A stretch of DNA of 64,000 nt from Enterococcus crotali (GTDB lineage Bacteria; Bacillota; Bacilli; Lactobacillales; Enterococcaceae). How positions within the stretch are numbered: position 1 is the stretch's first letter; every line of letters starts with the position of its first letter. Below the pieces are notes generated by a model. The model was not told the DNA's origin, searched no databases, and saw nothing but the letters and a program-made list of their open reading frames with translations. The translations under genes were made by a program, and so were the position numbers. The stretch is taken from positions 2,356 to 66,355 of the forward strand of contig NZ_AYPQ01000009.1 of the NCBI RefSeq assembly GCF_000633635.1, given 5' to 3'. This document shows positions 47,123 through 55,797 of this stretch, one piece after another.

Positions 47123-48105
47123 ATGAGAGAAAGAATTTGGGGAGTTTTAGCAGGTGGCGCATTAGGTGATGCGCTAGGTATGCCAACGGAGTGTTGGTCA
47201 CAGGAGAAAATTAGACAGCAATTTCCTAATGGTGTGACAACCTTAATTGCTTCAAATGAAGCAGATGTCTTTGGTAGAAAATTAGCTGCTGGATCAATAA
47301 CAGATGATACGATCAATGTCTTGATGATTTTATCAATGATCAAAAAAATAAGGGACGAATCCAAGTATCAGACTACGTGGCAGAATTACGAGAGTGGAAT
47401 GAAAATTCACCTGTATCAGCTTTTGTTTCAGGACCGTCGACCTTAAAAGCGTTAGATAAAATTGCGCAAGGTGTACCGATTGAAGAAACAGGAGTGACTG
47501 GGACGACGAATGGCGCTTCAATGAAAATTGCTCCTATCGGTTTGATTAGTGATTATCACAACCTGCCTGAATTAATTGGAAATGTAGCGGAGATTTGCTT
47601 ACCTACTCATAATACGAAAATCGCCATTGCTGGCGCTAGTGCTGTGGCAGCAGCAGTAAGTTATACAGTTAGAGGAGGGCAATCAATTGAGGAGATTTGG
47701 CAATTAGCTTTTGCAACGATCGAAGCGGCAAAAGCTTATGGCTATGATTTTCCTGCGGCCTCGTTAGCTTTTAGAATGAATCAAGCAAGAAAAATTCTGC
47801 AAGAAGAGTCTGACGAACAAATTATTTTACAACGTTTATATGAAGAAATCGGTACGGGTATGGAAACGATAGAGACAATACCAAGCGCATTTGCAATCGT
47901 TGACTTGGCGAAAGGAGATACGCTTAAGGCAGTTCAATTAAGCGCCTCAATTGGCTGGGATACAGATACAATTGGTGCCATTAGCGGTGCCATCTGTGGC
48001 GGCATGAATCCTGTATTACCAAAAGAAATGATTGCACAAATTGAAGCAGTTAATCAGCTAGATTTCAATCAATTAACAGAAGACATTTTGCCATTTGTTA
48101 AGTAA
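47123..48105 (+). pseudogene. ADP-ribosylglycohydrolase (DraG/Arh family), one-base frameshift
   Basis: The N-terminal part has GVLAGGALGDALGMPTE and the metal site SITDDT; the C-terminal part has GTTNGASMKIAPIGL and SIGWDTDTIGAISGAICGG, all hallmarks of DraG-family hydrolases. The two parts are in different frames. Adding one A to the seven-A run at 47342-47348 gives IKKNKGRIQVSDYVAELREW and a continuous protein of about 327 aa. No other lesion is visible. It sits one base after the PTS gene stop codon. A role tied to the imported glycoside (N- or O-glycosidic hydrolysis) is possible, as DraG relatives are found in sugar operons. Confidence 0.82.
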
Positions 48106-48176
48106 ATACATGAATAAGCAGTAATGGGATAAATGCTTGTGTGTTGAATGGATAGAGAATAAAATCATATGACTTT

Positions 48177-48216
48177 CCGTCAAAATTCTGTTGTAAGAGT
48201 TTTGGCGGATTTTTTA
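48177..48216 (+). terminator. Terminator after the PTS operon
   Basis: CCGTCAAAATTCT pairs with AGAGTTTTGGCGG (one wobble), followed by ATTTTTT. Between here and the next terminator (48217-48445) I see only short broken reading frames and no gene. Confidence 0.85.
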
Positions 48217-48445
48217 AAGTGACAATTCAACAACTCTAATCATGGACAACCATACTCAAATTGTTAGACGATTTTTCAACTTGTACAGATGATTTAGAAA
48301 ATCAATTTGAGAAAATAATGTTGAAAGAAAAAGTCAAAGTCTCGTAAGGATCTATTTGAGAGGGCATTCAAATTAGAGGAAAATCAAGGCCGTAAAAATC
48401 AGTGTCATCAAAAGCTTGAGTGAAAGCAATCACAGTCAGTCATTC

Positions 48446-48476
48446 AGTACCCACAAAAAAGTGGGTACTTTTTTTA
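48446..48476 (+). terminator. Terminator in eroded spacer
   Basis: AGTACCCAC-AAAAAA-GTGGGTACT followed by TTTTTT. With no intact gene in front of it, it is likely the relic of a lost gene. Confidence 0.85.
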
Positions 48477-48526
48477 GCTATTATTATGTCCTATAATCGT
48501 TAGTAATAAGGATAAGGAGTGAGGAA

Positions 48527-49168
48527 ATGAAGAAACAAAAGAAATGGTGGCTTACAATGATCTTGGGTGCGTTGCTAATAGTTGGTACTGCTTGTGCACC
48601 AAAGGCAGATAACCAAAATGGTAAAGAGGAAGAAAAAAAGCAAGAAACAAAAGAAATGTCTGTTAGCAGTACAGGCTTAGTAGATGGTGTGTGGCAGGAT
48701 AAATATGGGATGCGAGGAACGCAATTTAATGAAAATAAGGTGCCGAATTATTCGATTCCTTTTAAAATAGAAGATGCACCTGAAAAGACTAAATCGTATG
48801 CTATTATATTGGAAGATAAAGATGCGTATACAGTTACAAATGGGATCACCTGGACGCATTGGCTGGCGGCAAATATTACAAAAGATGAAGTACTTGAAAA
48901 TGAAAGTAAGTCTGCGACCGATTTTGTTCAAGGAGCAAATAGCTGGATGACACTTGAAGGGGGACAGCAAAGTAGAGAGCTTTCAAGTTTTTACGGCGGA
49001 ATGGCACCACCGGATAAGCCTCATACCTACGAATTACATGTTTTTGCATTAGATAAAGAATTAGCATTAGATAACGGCTTTACATTGAATGATTTATATT
49101 GGAAAATGGAAGGGCATATCTTAGATTCTTATACCCTAAAAGGATCATATGCAAACGAAAAAAAATAA
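48527..49168 (+). CDS. PEBP-like (YbhB/YbcL) lipoprotein
   Basis: This 213-aa lipoprotein has Cys23 in VGTAC, a Lys/Glu linker, and a phosphatidylethanolamine-binding-protein-like domain: PNYSIPF, YAIILEDKDA (anion-site Asp), TWTHWLAANI and a C-terminal LHVFALD stretch. The bacterial family has no settled function. AAGGAGTGAGGAA precedes the ATG. An HxlR regulator gene follows. Confidence 0.83.
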   Translation: MKKQKKWWLTMILGALLIVGTACAPKADNQNGKEEEKKQETKEMSVSSTGLVDGVWQDKYGMRGTQFNENKVPNYSIPFKIEDAPEKTKSYAIILEDKDAYTVTNGITWTHWLAANITKDEVLENESKSATDFVQGANSWMTLEGGQQSRELSSFYGGMAPPDKPHTYELHVFALDKELALDNGFTLNDLYWKMEGHILDSYTLKGSYANEKK

Positions 49169-49252
49169 ACAGTTTTGACGATCACTCACGGATTTTTATG
49201 CTTAGGTTGTCATTTGCCTGTTACGTATAAAGAAATGGAGGATCAAACCAAA

Positions 49253-49612
49253 ATGAAGTTGAGGGAAGAATTCACCTGTCCTGTTGAATTGACTCATGAT
49301 ATGATAAAAGGAAAATGGAAGCCAATTATTTTGTGGCTCTTAAGAACGGGGCCTATTTCGCTTGCAAATCTTGAGCGAAGAATTGAAGGAATCACTCAAA
49401 AAATGCTGTTATCTCAGTTAAAAGAATTGATTGCATTTGGCTTTGTGGAAAAAAAAGAATATACAGGCTATCCATTGAAAGTAGAGTATTTTCTGAGTTA
49501 TCCTAAAGGGCACAAAATCATTGCGGCGCTTGAAATCATGCAACAAATTGGGATTGATCATATGAAAAATGCTGGAAATGAGCATATTTTAAAAGAAAAA
49601 GGGATTATCTAA
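49253..49612 (+). CDS. HxlR-family winged-helix regulator
   Basis: This 119-aa MarR-like regulator has FTCPVELTHDMIKGKWKPIILWLL, the family's N-terminal signature with its redox-sensitive Cys, then GPISLANLERRIEGITQKMLLSQLKEL as the DNA-binding helices. I place the start at the ATG 49253, which has GGAGG upstream. The open frame to 49175 overlaps a good promoter (TTGACG, 16 bp, TATGCT). HxlR proteins respond to electrophiles or thiol stress; the target here may be the PEBP lipoprotein gene or itself. Confidence 0.85.
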   Translation: MKLREEFTCPVELTHDMIKGKWKPIILWLLRTGPISLANLERRIEGITQKMLLSQLKELIAFGFVEKKEYTGYPLKVEYFLSYPKGHKIIAALEIMQQIGIDHMKNAGNEHILKEKGII

Positions 49613-49633
49613 TCAGTTTGATTTAACATAGAG

Positions 49634-49670
49634 AAAAAGGTGATGCGTAAGTAGTTGCATCACCTTTTTT
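49634..49670. terminator. Bidirectional terminator between hxlR-type gene and dus
   Basis: AAAAAGGTGATGC pairs with GCATCACCTTTTT around a ten-base loop. Confidence 0.9.
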
Positions 49671-49688
49671 GATGGTTTTATAAAGCGT

Positions 49689-50666
49689 TTAGTCTGCGAT
49701 CATCCCTTGATTTTCATCAAATTTAGCTAAAATTTGTCTGACTTCATCCGTTGATTTTGTTTGCATTAATTGTACACGTAAATCACTGGCACCGGGGAAT
49801 CCCTTTACATAAATCTTAAAGAAACGATGTAAACCAACGATTGAGCGTGGCACCATTTCAGCATACTGATCTTGTAAATCAAGCTGCATCTCTAATAAAC
49901 CAAGCAACTCTTGAGTAGAATGCTCTTTTGGCTCTTTTTCAAACGCATAAGGGTTCTTAAAAATGCCGCGACCGATCATAATCCCATCTACCCCATATTG
50001 TTCCGCGAGCTTCAAACCCATTTGACGATCAGGAATATCGCCATTGATCGTAATCAGTGTTTGCGGTGCAACGCGATCTCGGATTTCCATGATTTGGGGA
50101 ATCAGGTCCCAATGGGCATCGACTTTACTCATTTCATTTCGTGTGCGCAAGTGAACAGAAAGGTTAGCAATATCTTGTTTCAATAAGTGCGTGATCCAGT
50201 TTTCCAGTTCAGCAATTTCTGCATACCCGATCCGTGTTTTAACACTGACTGGTAAACCACCAGCTTTGGCCGCTTCAATCAATTCAGCTGCTACGTCCGG
50301 TCGTAAAATAAGACCACTCCCTTTTCCGCGACCTGCAACATTTGGAACGGGACACCCCATATTGATATCGATGCCTTTAAAGCCCATTTCGGCTAATCCA
50401 AGACTCATTTTCCTGAAAAATTCTGGCTTATCGCCCCAAATATGAGCGACTATTGGCTGTTCATCTTCCGTAAACATTAAACGGCCGCGCACACTTTCTA
50501 TACCATCGGGGTGGCAATAACTATCTGAATTTGTAAATTCAGTAAAAAAGACATCAGGTGCGCCTGCTTCTTTGACAACATGGCGAAAAACTACGTCTGT
50601 CACATCTTCCATTGGTGCTAAAATAAAAAAAGGCTTCGGTAATTCTGCCCAAAAATTATTACTCAT
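49689..50666 (-). CDS. dus: tRNA-dihydrouridine synthase
   Basis: This 325-aa FMN enzyme reduces uridines in tRNA. It has LAPMEDVTD at the start, the catalytic Cys in [19 protein letters not shown] (about residue 100), SVKTRIGY and LSVHLRTR in the phosphate-binding barrel, and [15 protein letters not shown] near the FMN phosphate. The GRGKG sequence differs from KGxGxAL of DusB, so I do not assign a subtype. It is a single-gene unit. Confidence 0.93.
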   Translation of the reverse strand: MSNNFWAELPKPFFILAPMEDVTDVVFRHVVKEAGAPDVFFTEFTNSDSYCHPDGIESVRGRLMFTEDEQPIVAHIWGDKPEFFRKMSLGLAEMGFKGIDINMGCPVPNVAGRGKGSGLILRPDVAAELIEAAKAGGLPVSVKTRIGYAEIAELENWITHLLKQDIANLSVHLRTRNEMSKVDAHWDLIPQIMEIRDRVAPQTLITINGDIPDRQMGLKLAEQYGVDGIMIGRGIFKNPYAFEKEPKEHSTQELLGLLEMQLDLQDQYAEMVPRSIVGLHRFFKIYVKGFPGASDLRVQLMQTKSTDEVRQILAKFDENQGMIAD

Positions 50667-50818
50667 TATATAATCTCCACTCTAGTGTTCTTTGTTAGTT
50701 TCTAAAAAATCATACTCATTATACTAATAATACTAAAAAGAATCAAAGGGAAGATTTGTACCTCGGATAAACTTATTGTTAGTAGCAATATAAGTTATGA
50801 GCGGTAAGTAAAAATAGT

Positions 50819-50872
50819 TTGCTTATTTTTAGTAAGTATATTATACTAGCGTTATCAGTTTAGTTCTAAACT
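50819..50872 (+). promoter_or_regulatory. marR promoter with operator palindrome
   Basis: TTGCTT (50819-50824), a 17-bp spacer and TATACT (50842-50847) form the promoter. A perfect palindrome AGTTTAG-TT-CTAAACT (50857-50872) lies at the predicted start site, well placed for autorepression by the MarR protein. Confidence 0.72.
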
Positions 50873-50890
50873 AAAGAGGAGGTTTAACTA

Positions 50891-51358
50891 ATGGAGAAGT
50901 TATCACTTACAGAAAAAGTAAAATTAAGTTGTTGGCTGTCTATTTTGCAGTTTGTTCAAAAAAGTAATATTCAGTCCAATGAATTTCTAAAGCAATACGA
51001 CTTAAACGTTTCAAAATTTGATATGCTTCATCGGATTCAAGAAAATCAACCGATTACCCAAAAAGAGCTGGGCGAAAAGTTGCTTATCTCTAAAGGTGGC
51101 GTTTCTCAAATGATCAAACAATTTGAATCGGATGGCTGGATCACACGCCAGCAAGAATGGAAGGAAAAATATATTTCCCTGACAGCTATGGGACAACAGC
51201 AGCTAGATAATTGCTTTGTTGCACAAAGTAAATTGCAAGCTTCAGCTTTTGATAATTTGACGAAACAAGAAGTCCTTCAATTAGCTAAAATCAGTAAAAA
51301 ACTCATGAACTCACAACAATATATAGAAAATGAAAAAGGAGTGCAGGAAAATGAATAA
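50891..51358 (+). CDS. MarR-family transcriptional regulator
   Basis: This 155-aa winged-helix repressor has ITQKELGEKLLISKGGVSQMIKQFESDGWI as recognition helices and the wing ITRQQEWKEKYISLTAMGQQ. AGAGGAGG precedes the ATG. Its stop codon overlaps the start of the following luciferase-like monooxygenase gene by eight bases, so the operon is translationally coupled. It probably represses this operon by binding the palindrome at 50857-50872. Confidence 0.9.
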   Translation: MEKLSLTEKVKLSCWLSILQFVQKSNIQSNEFLKQYDLNVSKFDMLHRIQENQPITQKELGEKLLISKGGVSQMIKQFESDGWITRQQEWKEKYISLTAMGQQQLDNCFVAQSKLQASAFDNLTKQEVLQLAKISKKLMNSQQYIENEKGVQENE

Positions 51359-52430
51359 AAAAATGAATGAAAAATTCGGTATCAATTCTTCAAAAGGCAT
51401 GGAAATCGGGTTATATTCACTAGGAGATCACGTGAAAAATCCGATGACAGGGAAGCTAATCAGTGAGCAACAACGAATCAATGATATTATCGAAGCGGCA
51501 AAATTTGCCGATGAAGCAGGAATCGATGTGTTTGGTGTTGGTGAAAGCCACCAAAGTCATTTTATCGGACAAGCCAACCAAGTGATTCTATCAGCAATCG
51601 CAGCTCAAACAAAAGATATCAAAATTTCTAGTTCAGTCACCGTTTTAAGCACCAATGATCCAGTCCGTGTTTATGAAGAGTATGCTACATTAGATTTAAT
51701 TTCAAATGGCCGTGCTGAGATCGTTGCAGGTCGAGGTTCCCGTGTGGGTGTGTATGAACTACTTGGATTTGATTTAAAAGATTATGAAGAATTATTTGAA
51801 GAAAAAATGCACTTGTTAAAATTATTAAATGAAGCTGCGCCAAATGAACGAATGAACTGGGAAGGTATATTCCGTGCACCGCTACAAAATGCAGAAATCT
51901 TGCCTCAGCCCGTTCGGGGGCATCTACCTGTGTGGCGAGCAGTGGGCGGACCAGCAGATAGTGCGATCAAAGCTGGATTAGATGGAATTGCCATGATGTT
52001 GACAACGTTAGCAGGACCGGCTCCTATTTTCAAACGGGCAGTGGATGCGTATCGGTTATCGTTGACAGAAGCAGGCTATGATGAAAAAGAATTTCCACTT
52101 GCGACAACAAGTTTATTTTATGTTGCAGAGACAGGCAGTCAAGCGCGCAAAGAAATGTATCCATTCTTAAATGCTGGTTGGTCGGCGATTCGCGGTGGAA
52201 CATATCCAAAACAACATTTTGCTCAATCACAAGATACCAGAGATACGCTAATGGTCGGAGGCGTCAATGAAATTATCGAGAAGATGCTTTACCAATATGA
52301 ATTATATGGACATCAACGTTTTATGGCGCAAATCGATTTTGGTGGTGTGCCACTTGATTTGGTGAAGAAAAACATTGAATTGATTGCGACAAAAGTGATG
52401 CCGGAAGTTAAAAAATACACCAAAGAATAG
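51351..52430 (+). CDS. LLM-class flavin-dependent oxidoreductase
   Basis: This 359-aa bacterial-luciferase-like TIM barrel starts GMEIGLYSLGDHV. GVGESHQSHF is the usual E-H-H pattern near the flavin, and GRAEIVAGRGSRVGVYELLGFDLKDYEELFEEKM is the family signature. The ATG at 51351 is chosen because AAAGGAGTG is correctly spaced. A flavin reductase gene follows after 11 bp, as expected for a two-component monooxygenase using reduced FMN. The substrate is unknown. Confidence 0.9.
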   Translation: MNKKMNEKFGINSSKGMEIGLYSLGDHVKNPMTGKLISEQQRINDIIEAAKFADEAGIDVFGVGESHQSHFIGQANQVILSAIAAQTKDIKISSSVTVLSTNDPVRVYEEYATLDLISNGRAEIVAGRGSRVGVYELLGFDLKDYEELFEEKMHLLKLLNEAAPNERMNWEGIFRAPLQNAEILPQPVRGHLPVWRAVGGPADSAIKAGLDGIAMMLTTLAGPAPIFKRAVDAYRLSLTEAGYDEKEFPLATTSLFYVAETGSQARKEMYPFLNAGWSAIRGGTYPKQHFAQSQDTRDTLMVGGVNEIIEKMLYQYELYGHQRFMAQIDFGGVPLDLVKKNIELIATKVMPEVKKYTKE

Positions 52431-52441
52431 GATAGTGCCTT

Positions 52442-53008
52442 ATGAAAATAGTTGCGATAATCGGGTCAGCTTTTGGTAGTAAATCAAGAGTGGCTGTCAA
52501 TTATACGATCAATAAAATAAAAGAAGTACGAGAAGATGCTGAAGTAGACGTGATTGATTTTTCTGAAATACAATTTCCATTTGCAGATGGACGGGAATAT
52601 CTTCAACACGAAGGTGAAGTCGGTGTAGCCTTGAAAAAAATCATGGAGGCAGATGGCTTGATTATTGGTACACCGATTTTCCAAGCATCGATGCCTGGAA
52701 CGCTGAAGAATTTGTTTGATATGCTGCCAGTCAATGCTTTTCGAAATAAGGTGGCAGGGATGATCGTTACGGCCGGATCAGAAAAACACTTTTTGATCCC
52801 TGAACAACAAATCCGTCCTGTTTTAAGTTATATGAAGGCTAATTTAGTACCGAATTATGTGTTTATTACGGATCAGGATATTATTCGGCAAGAAATCAAG
52901 AATCCTGATATTGAATTTCGCTTAGATCGATTCGTGGATGATTTCTTCTTATTGTTGGATACCTATCAAACAATGATTCAGCAAAAAGAAGCGGAATATG
53001 ATTTTTAA
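52442..53008 (+). CDS. NADPH-dependent FMN reductase
   Basis: This 188-aa flavodoxin-like protein has the FMN phosphate loop IGSAFGSKSRVAV at the N-terminus, GLIIGTPIFQASMPGTLKNLFD, and AGMIVTAGSEKHFL around the isoalloxazine site. It likely supplies reduced FMN to the adjacent LLM enzyme. It is last in the MarR-controlled operon; a GAGTGCA...TGCACTC hairpin follows. Confidence 0.88.
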   Translation: MKIVAIIGSAFGSKSRVAVNYTINKIKEVREDAEVDVIDFSEIQFPFADGREYLQHEGEVGVALKKIMEADGLIIGTPIFQASMPGTLKNLFDMLPVNAFRNKVAGMIVTAGSEKHFLIPEQQIRPVLSYMKANLVPNYVFITDQDIIRQEIKNPDIEFRLDRFVDDFFLLLDTYQTMIQQKEAEYDF

Positions 53009-53028
53009 GAGGTAATAATAGAACTTAT

Positions 53029-53069
53029 GAGTGCACACCAAAACTAAAAATCAGTTTTGGTATGCACTC
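53029..53069 (+). terminator. Hairpin after the flavin reductase gene
   Basis: GAGTGCACACCAAAACT pairs with AGTTTTGGTATGCACTC (one mismatch). No T run follows, so it may be a processing or weak termination site. Confidence 0.55.
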
Positions 53070-53124
53070 TAAAACCGAATAAACGGCGAGAAAAAAGCAG
53101 CTCCTTCGGAAATAAGCTGGAATT

Positions 53125-53320
53125 GCTATGAAACACAGCGAAGCATGAGCTGATGTAAAACAGTACCTACTTGGTCACAAAAATTTGAAGAGCACCAAGT
53201 AGGTACCAATCATCATCAGTTCGTAAAATCACTGTGATTCTTGGCAATTTTCGTACATTCCCTCTTATTGCTGTAAAACACAACGAGGTACGAGTTGATG
53301 TTGCACAGTACCTACTTGGT
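53125..53320. repeat. Pair of about 51-bp intergenic repeats with a 13-bp dyad
   Basis: Copy one (53125-53175) and copy two (53270-53320) are about 80 percent identical and both end in CAGTACCTACTTGGT. The end of copy one, GTACCTACTTGGT, is also followed by its exact reverse complement (53194-53206). No reading frame or known element explains these. They fill most of the 356-bp gap before 53365. Confidence 0.65.
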
Positions 53321-53364
53321 TCTCGGAGCTAAACACTTTTGTCTCGGCCTCGTTATTTTGATGC

Positions 53365-53892
53365 TCATGATTCGTTTGTTTCAGCCGCTTTTTTCTGACG
53401 TTCCAACTCTGCTTTGATCTTAGGCTCTGGGGCAAAATCAGCCTCCCAATTATCTGGCTTCATCACCTTATGTGTGACTGGATGATAGTGCGGCGTTCCA
53501 TCTGGGAATATTTTTCCCATGTTGGCTTCATGCACGATCGAAAAAACTTCGGTTGGATCAACGCCCAATAAAGAAAATGAACCATATGTAAAATACAATA
53601 GATCGATCAATGCATCCACTTGTTCTACCAAAGGGTCTGTTACTTCCTTTTGTTTGCTAAGCACTTTTTCTTCGGCTTGATCCACTGATCCTTTCAGTTG
53701 GTCCACTAATTCTTTAAAAACTACTGGATCATTATTTGCTGATCCATATAAAAATTCAACTAATTCTTCTACTTTAAACCCAGCTCGATCTGACGCTTGC
53801 TTAGCAGAAAACGGTGTGGGAATTGCAGGTTTTCTATTATCAAATTTTTTATGAAAGGCTTCCGTTTTTTCAAATGGATTATCAATTTTCAT
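53365..53892 (-). CDS. MazG-like nucleotide pyrophosphohydrolase
   Basis: This 175-aa all-alpha NTP pyrophosphatase-like protein has EELVEF and VDALIDLLYFTYG, together giving the acidic EExxE and ExxD-type metal ligands, followed by VHEANMGKIFPDGTPHYHP, a conserved lysine/aspartate segment of the PRA-PH/MazG superfamily. The likely role is hydrolysis of a nucleoside or related diphosphate; the substrate is unknown. It lies 52 bp upstream of a Cof-type phosphatase gene on the same strand. Confidence 0.75.
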   Translation of the reverse strand: MKIDNPFEKTEAFHKKFDNRKPAIPTPFSAKQASDRAGFKVEELVEFLYGSANNDPVVFKELVDQLKGSVDQAEEKVLSKQKEVTDPLVEQVDALIDLLYFTYGSFSLLGVDPTEVFSIVHEANMGKIFPDGTPHYHPVTHKVMKPDNWEADFAPEPKIKAELERQKKAAETNES

Positions 53893-53944
53893 AATACGTC
53901 TCCTCTTGTTAATAAAGTATTCATACGACTTTTCAGTTTGCTAA

Positions 53945-54784
53945 CTAGTTAATCACGCCATAATGCCTCAAAGCATGATAAATGCCATCTTCCTCGTTGC
54001 TTTTCGTCACATACTTAGCAGCTTCTTTAATTTCTTCTTCCGCATTGCCCATTGCGACACCAACACCAACATGGCTTAACATTTCCAAATCATTCCAGCT
54101 ATCACCAAAGGCCATGACTTCTTCTAATAAAATATCAAAATGGTCAATACACTGTTGAATTCCAACTAGCTTTGACCCACCAATTGGAATAATATCTACA
54201 GTATATGGGTTAGAACGTGTCAAATGACAATCAGGAAGCTGTTCCTTTAAAAAACGTTCTTCTGATTTTGCGCTCAATAAAACACACTGATAGATCGGTT
54301 CTTGCAAAATGGCTAAATCATGGTACCGCTGATTTTTTCGGTGTAGCGAAAATCGACTGATCAGATTTTTGGCAAGTGCCACAGGAAATCGTTTAGGTAA
54401 AAATCGTGTCAGCTTTTTGGCCCATTTTTTTTGCCCAAAACGCATCAACGAGCTGCCTTCGAAATTGTCCTTAGAACCAAACATGATTTGGCGATGATGC
54501 GTATCAGAAAATCTCACAATATTTCTCAACACATCATCAGAGAAAAGGACCGCTCGAATCGTTTCGTCTTTCGTATAAACGAACTGACCATTATACGTTA
54601 CAAAGACATCCAAGTTCAATTCATCGATCTGTTGACTTAAATGAACAGGCCCTCGACCCGTTGCAACACCGCAAATGATGCCTTGTGCTTGCGCTAATTT
54701 GATTGCTCGTTTGGTTGTTTCTAGAGCTTTAGCGTTTTTGTTGACTAGCGTGCCATCGATATCAAAGAAAATAGCTTTTATCAT
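53945..54784 (-). CDS. Cof-type HAD-IIB phosphatase
   Basis: This 279-aa haloacid-dehalogenase-superfamily phosphatase has motif I FFDIDGTLV, motif II GVATGR, and motifs III and IV in VEVMAFGDSWNDLEML-type sequence near the C-terminus. The large C2B cap lies between. Such enzymes dephosphorylate sugar phosphates or flavin precursors, and the specificity is not predictable. It sits between a DUF72 gene and a MazG-like gene on the same strand. Confidence 0.9.
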   Translation of the reverse strand: MIKAIFFDIDGTLVNKNAKALETTKRAIKLAQAQGIICGVATGRGPVHLSQQIDELNLDVFVTYNGQFVYTKDETIRAVLFSDDVLRNIVRFSDTHHRQIMFGSKDNFEGSSLMRFGQKKWAKKLTRFLPKRFPVALAKNLISRFSLHRKNQRYHDLAILQEPIYQCVLLSAKSEERFLKEQLPDCHLTRSNPYTVDIIPIGGSKLVGIQQCIDHFDILLEEVMAFGDSWNDLEMLSHVGVGVAMGNAEEEIKEAAKYVTKSNEEDGIYHALRHYGVIN

Positions 54785-54821
54785 CGTTTCCCTTTCCTTG
54801 TTTCATTTTATCTTAGTCTAT

Positions 54822-55655
54822 TTAAAACAAATCCATTTGTTTAGGATTTAGATTGTCGTATTCCAGTTTAAGCGCTGATTTCATTTCAAGTAGATTCCCT
54901 GCCGCATCACCGCCAGAATTGTTGTTAAAAATCACACCAACTTCTTTTGCTTCACGAGCAACTTTTTCTACGGCTTCACTTAACTCTGCGATTTCTTCAG
55001 CATTATAACGATATAAAGTACGTTTTTTACGCCAATCTTTATCATTTGCCATCCAGCCCGCAGCATTTCGTCCATGGAAACGGAACAACGCAAATCGATC
55101 ATTTGTTACATAGGGGAAGAATGGGACTGGATTGGTAGGAATTTGCGGTTCATCCACTGCAACAAGTGAAAATTCGTTGTGTTTCATAAATGATACCGTT
55201 TGCTTAATATATTTCGCTGTATACCATGAGCCATTGCGCAATTCTATCGCGATTGGAAGTCCAGGAAACCACCGACGAATCTTTTCTAGATACTGTACAT
55301 TCTCCTTTGTGCAGCTAAAGGTTCCCGAAAATTGAACGAGAAAAGCAAAAAGCTTGCCACTTTCGATCATGGGAGCCATGCTCGCTAGAAATGCTTCAAC
55401 CATTTCCTCTTCATTTTGATAATACTGCTGCCATTCTCCCTGACAACTGATCCCACTGTATACTTTCATGACAAAACGAAAATTTTCTGGAACTGATTTA
55501 GTCCATTCCCTAACGGAATCTTGTTTTGGAATACCATAATAGGCGGTGTCCATTTCGACCAGAGGTAAATAGCCTGCGTATTCATATAAAGTTGAACGCT
55601 TTTTTCCGGTTAATTTATCATGTTCATTAAAAGAAGTCAAACCTAATCGTATCAT
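54822..55655 (-). CDS. DUF72 family protein
   Basis: This 277-aa TIM-barrel-like protein of the widespread DUF72 family (YecE) has EMDTAYYGIP, NFRFVMKVYSG, IAIELRNGSWY and FRFHGRN, followed by VGVIFNNNSGGDAAGN. No biochemical function is established. The ATG at 55655 has GGAAAGG upstream and gives the normal IRLGLTSF start; the frame extends to 55685 without support. Confidence 0.88.
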   Translation of the reverse strand: MIRLGLTSFNEHDKLTGKKRSTLYEYAGYLPLVEMDTAYYGIPKQDSVREWTKSVPENFRFVMKVYSGISCQGEWQQYYQNEEEMVEAFLASMAPMIESGKLFAFLVQFSGTFSCTKENVQYLEKIRRWFPGLPIAIELRNGSWYTAKYIKQTVSFMKHNEFSLVAVDEPQIPTNPVPFFPYVTNDRFALFRFHGRNAAGWMANDKDWRKKRTLYRYNAEEIAELSEAVEKVAREAKEVGVIFNNNSGGDAAGNLLEMKSALKLEYDNLNPKQMDLF

Positions 55656-55734
55656 AGAACTAGTTTCCTTTCCTTGCTTGTTCAAGTTATTCTGTATAAA
55701 TGTTAAACTCGTTACTCTATCTGTTTATTTTATA

Positions 55735-55780
55735 CTAAAAAAGACTAAGACAAAACAAAAAGTTGTCTCAGTCAAAAAAT
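55735..55780 (-). terminator. Terminator of the acyl-ACP thioesterase gene
   Basis: On the minus strand, GACTGAGACAA pairs with TTGTCTTAGTC (one wobble), followed by TTTTTTAG. Confidence 0.8.
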
Positions 55781-55797
55781 GACTTCGTTTTATGATT

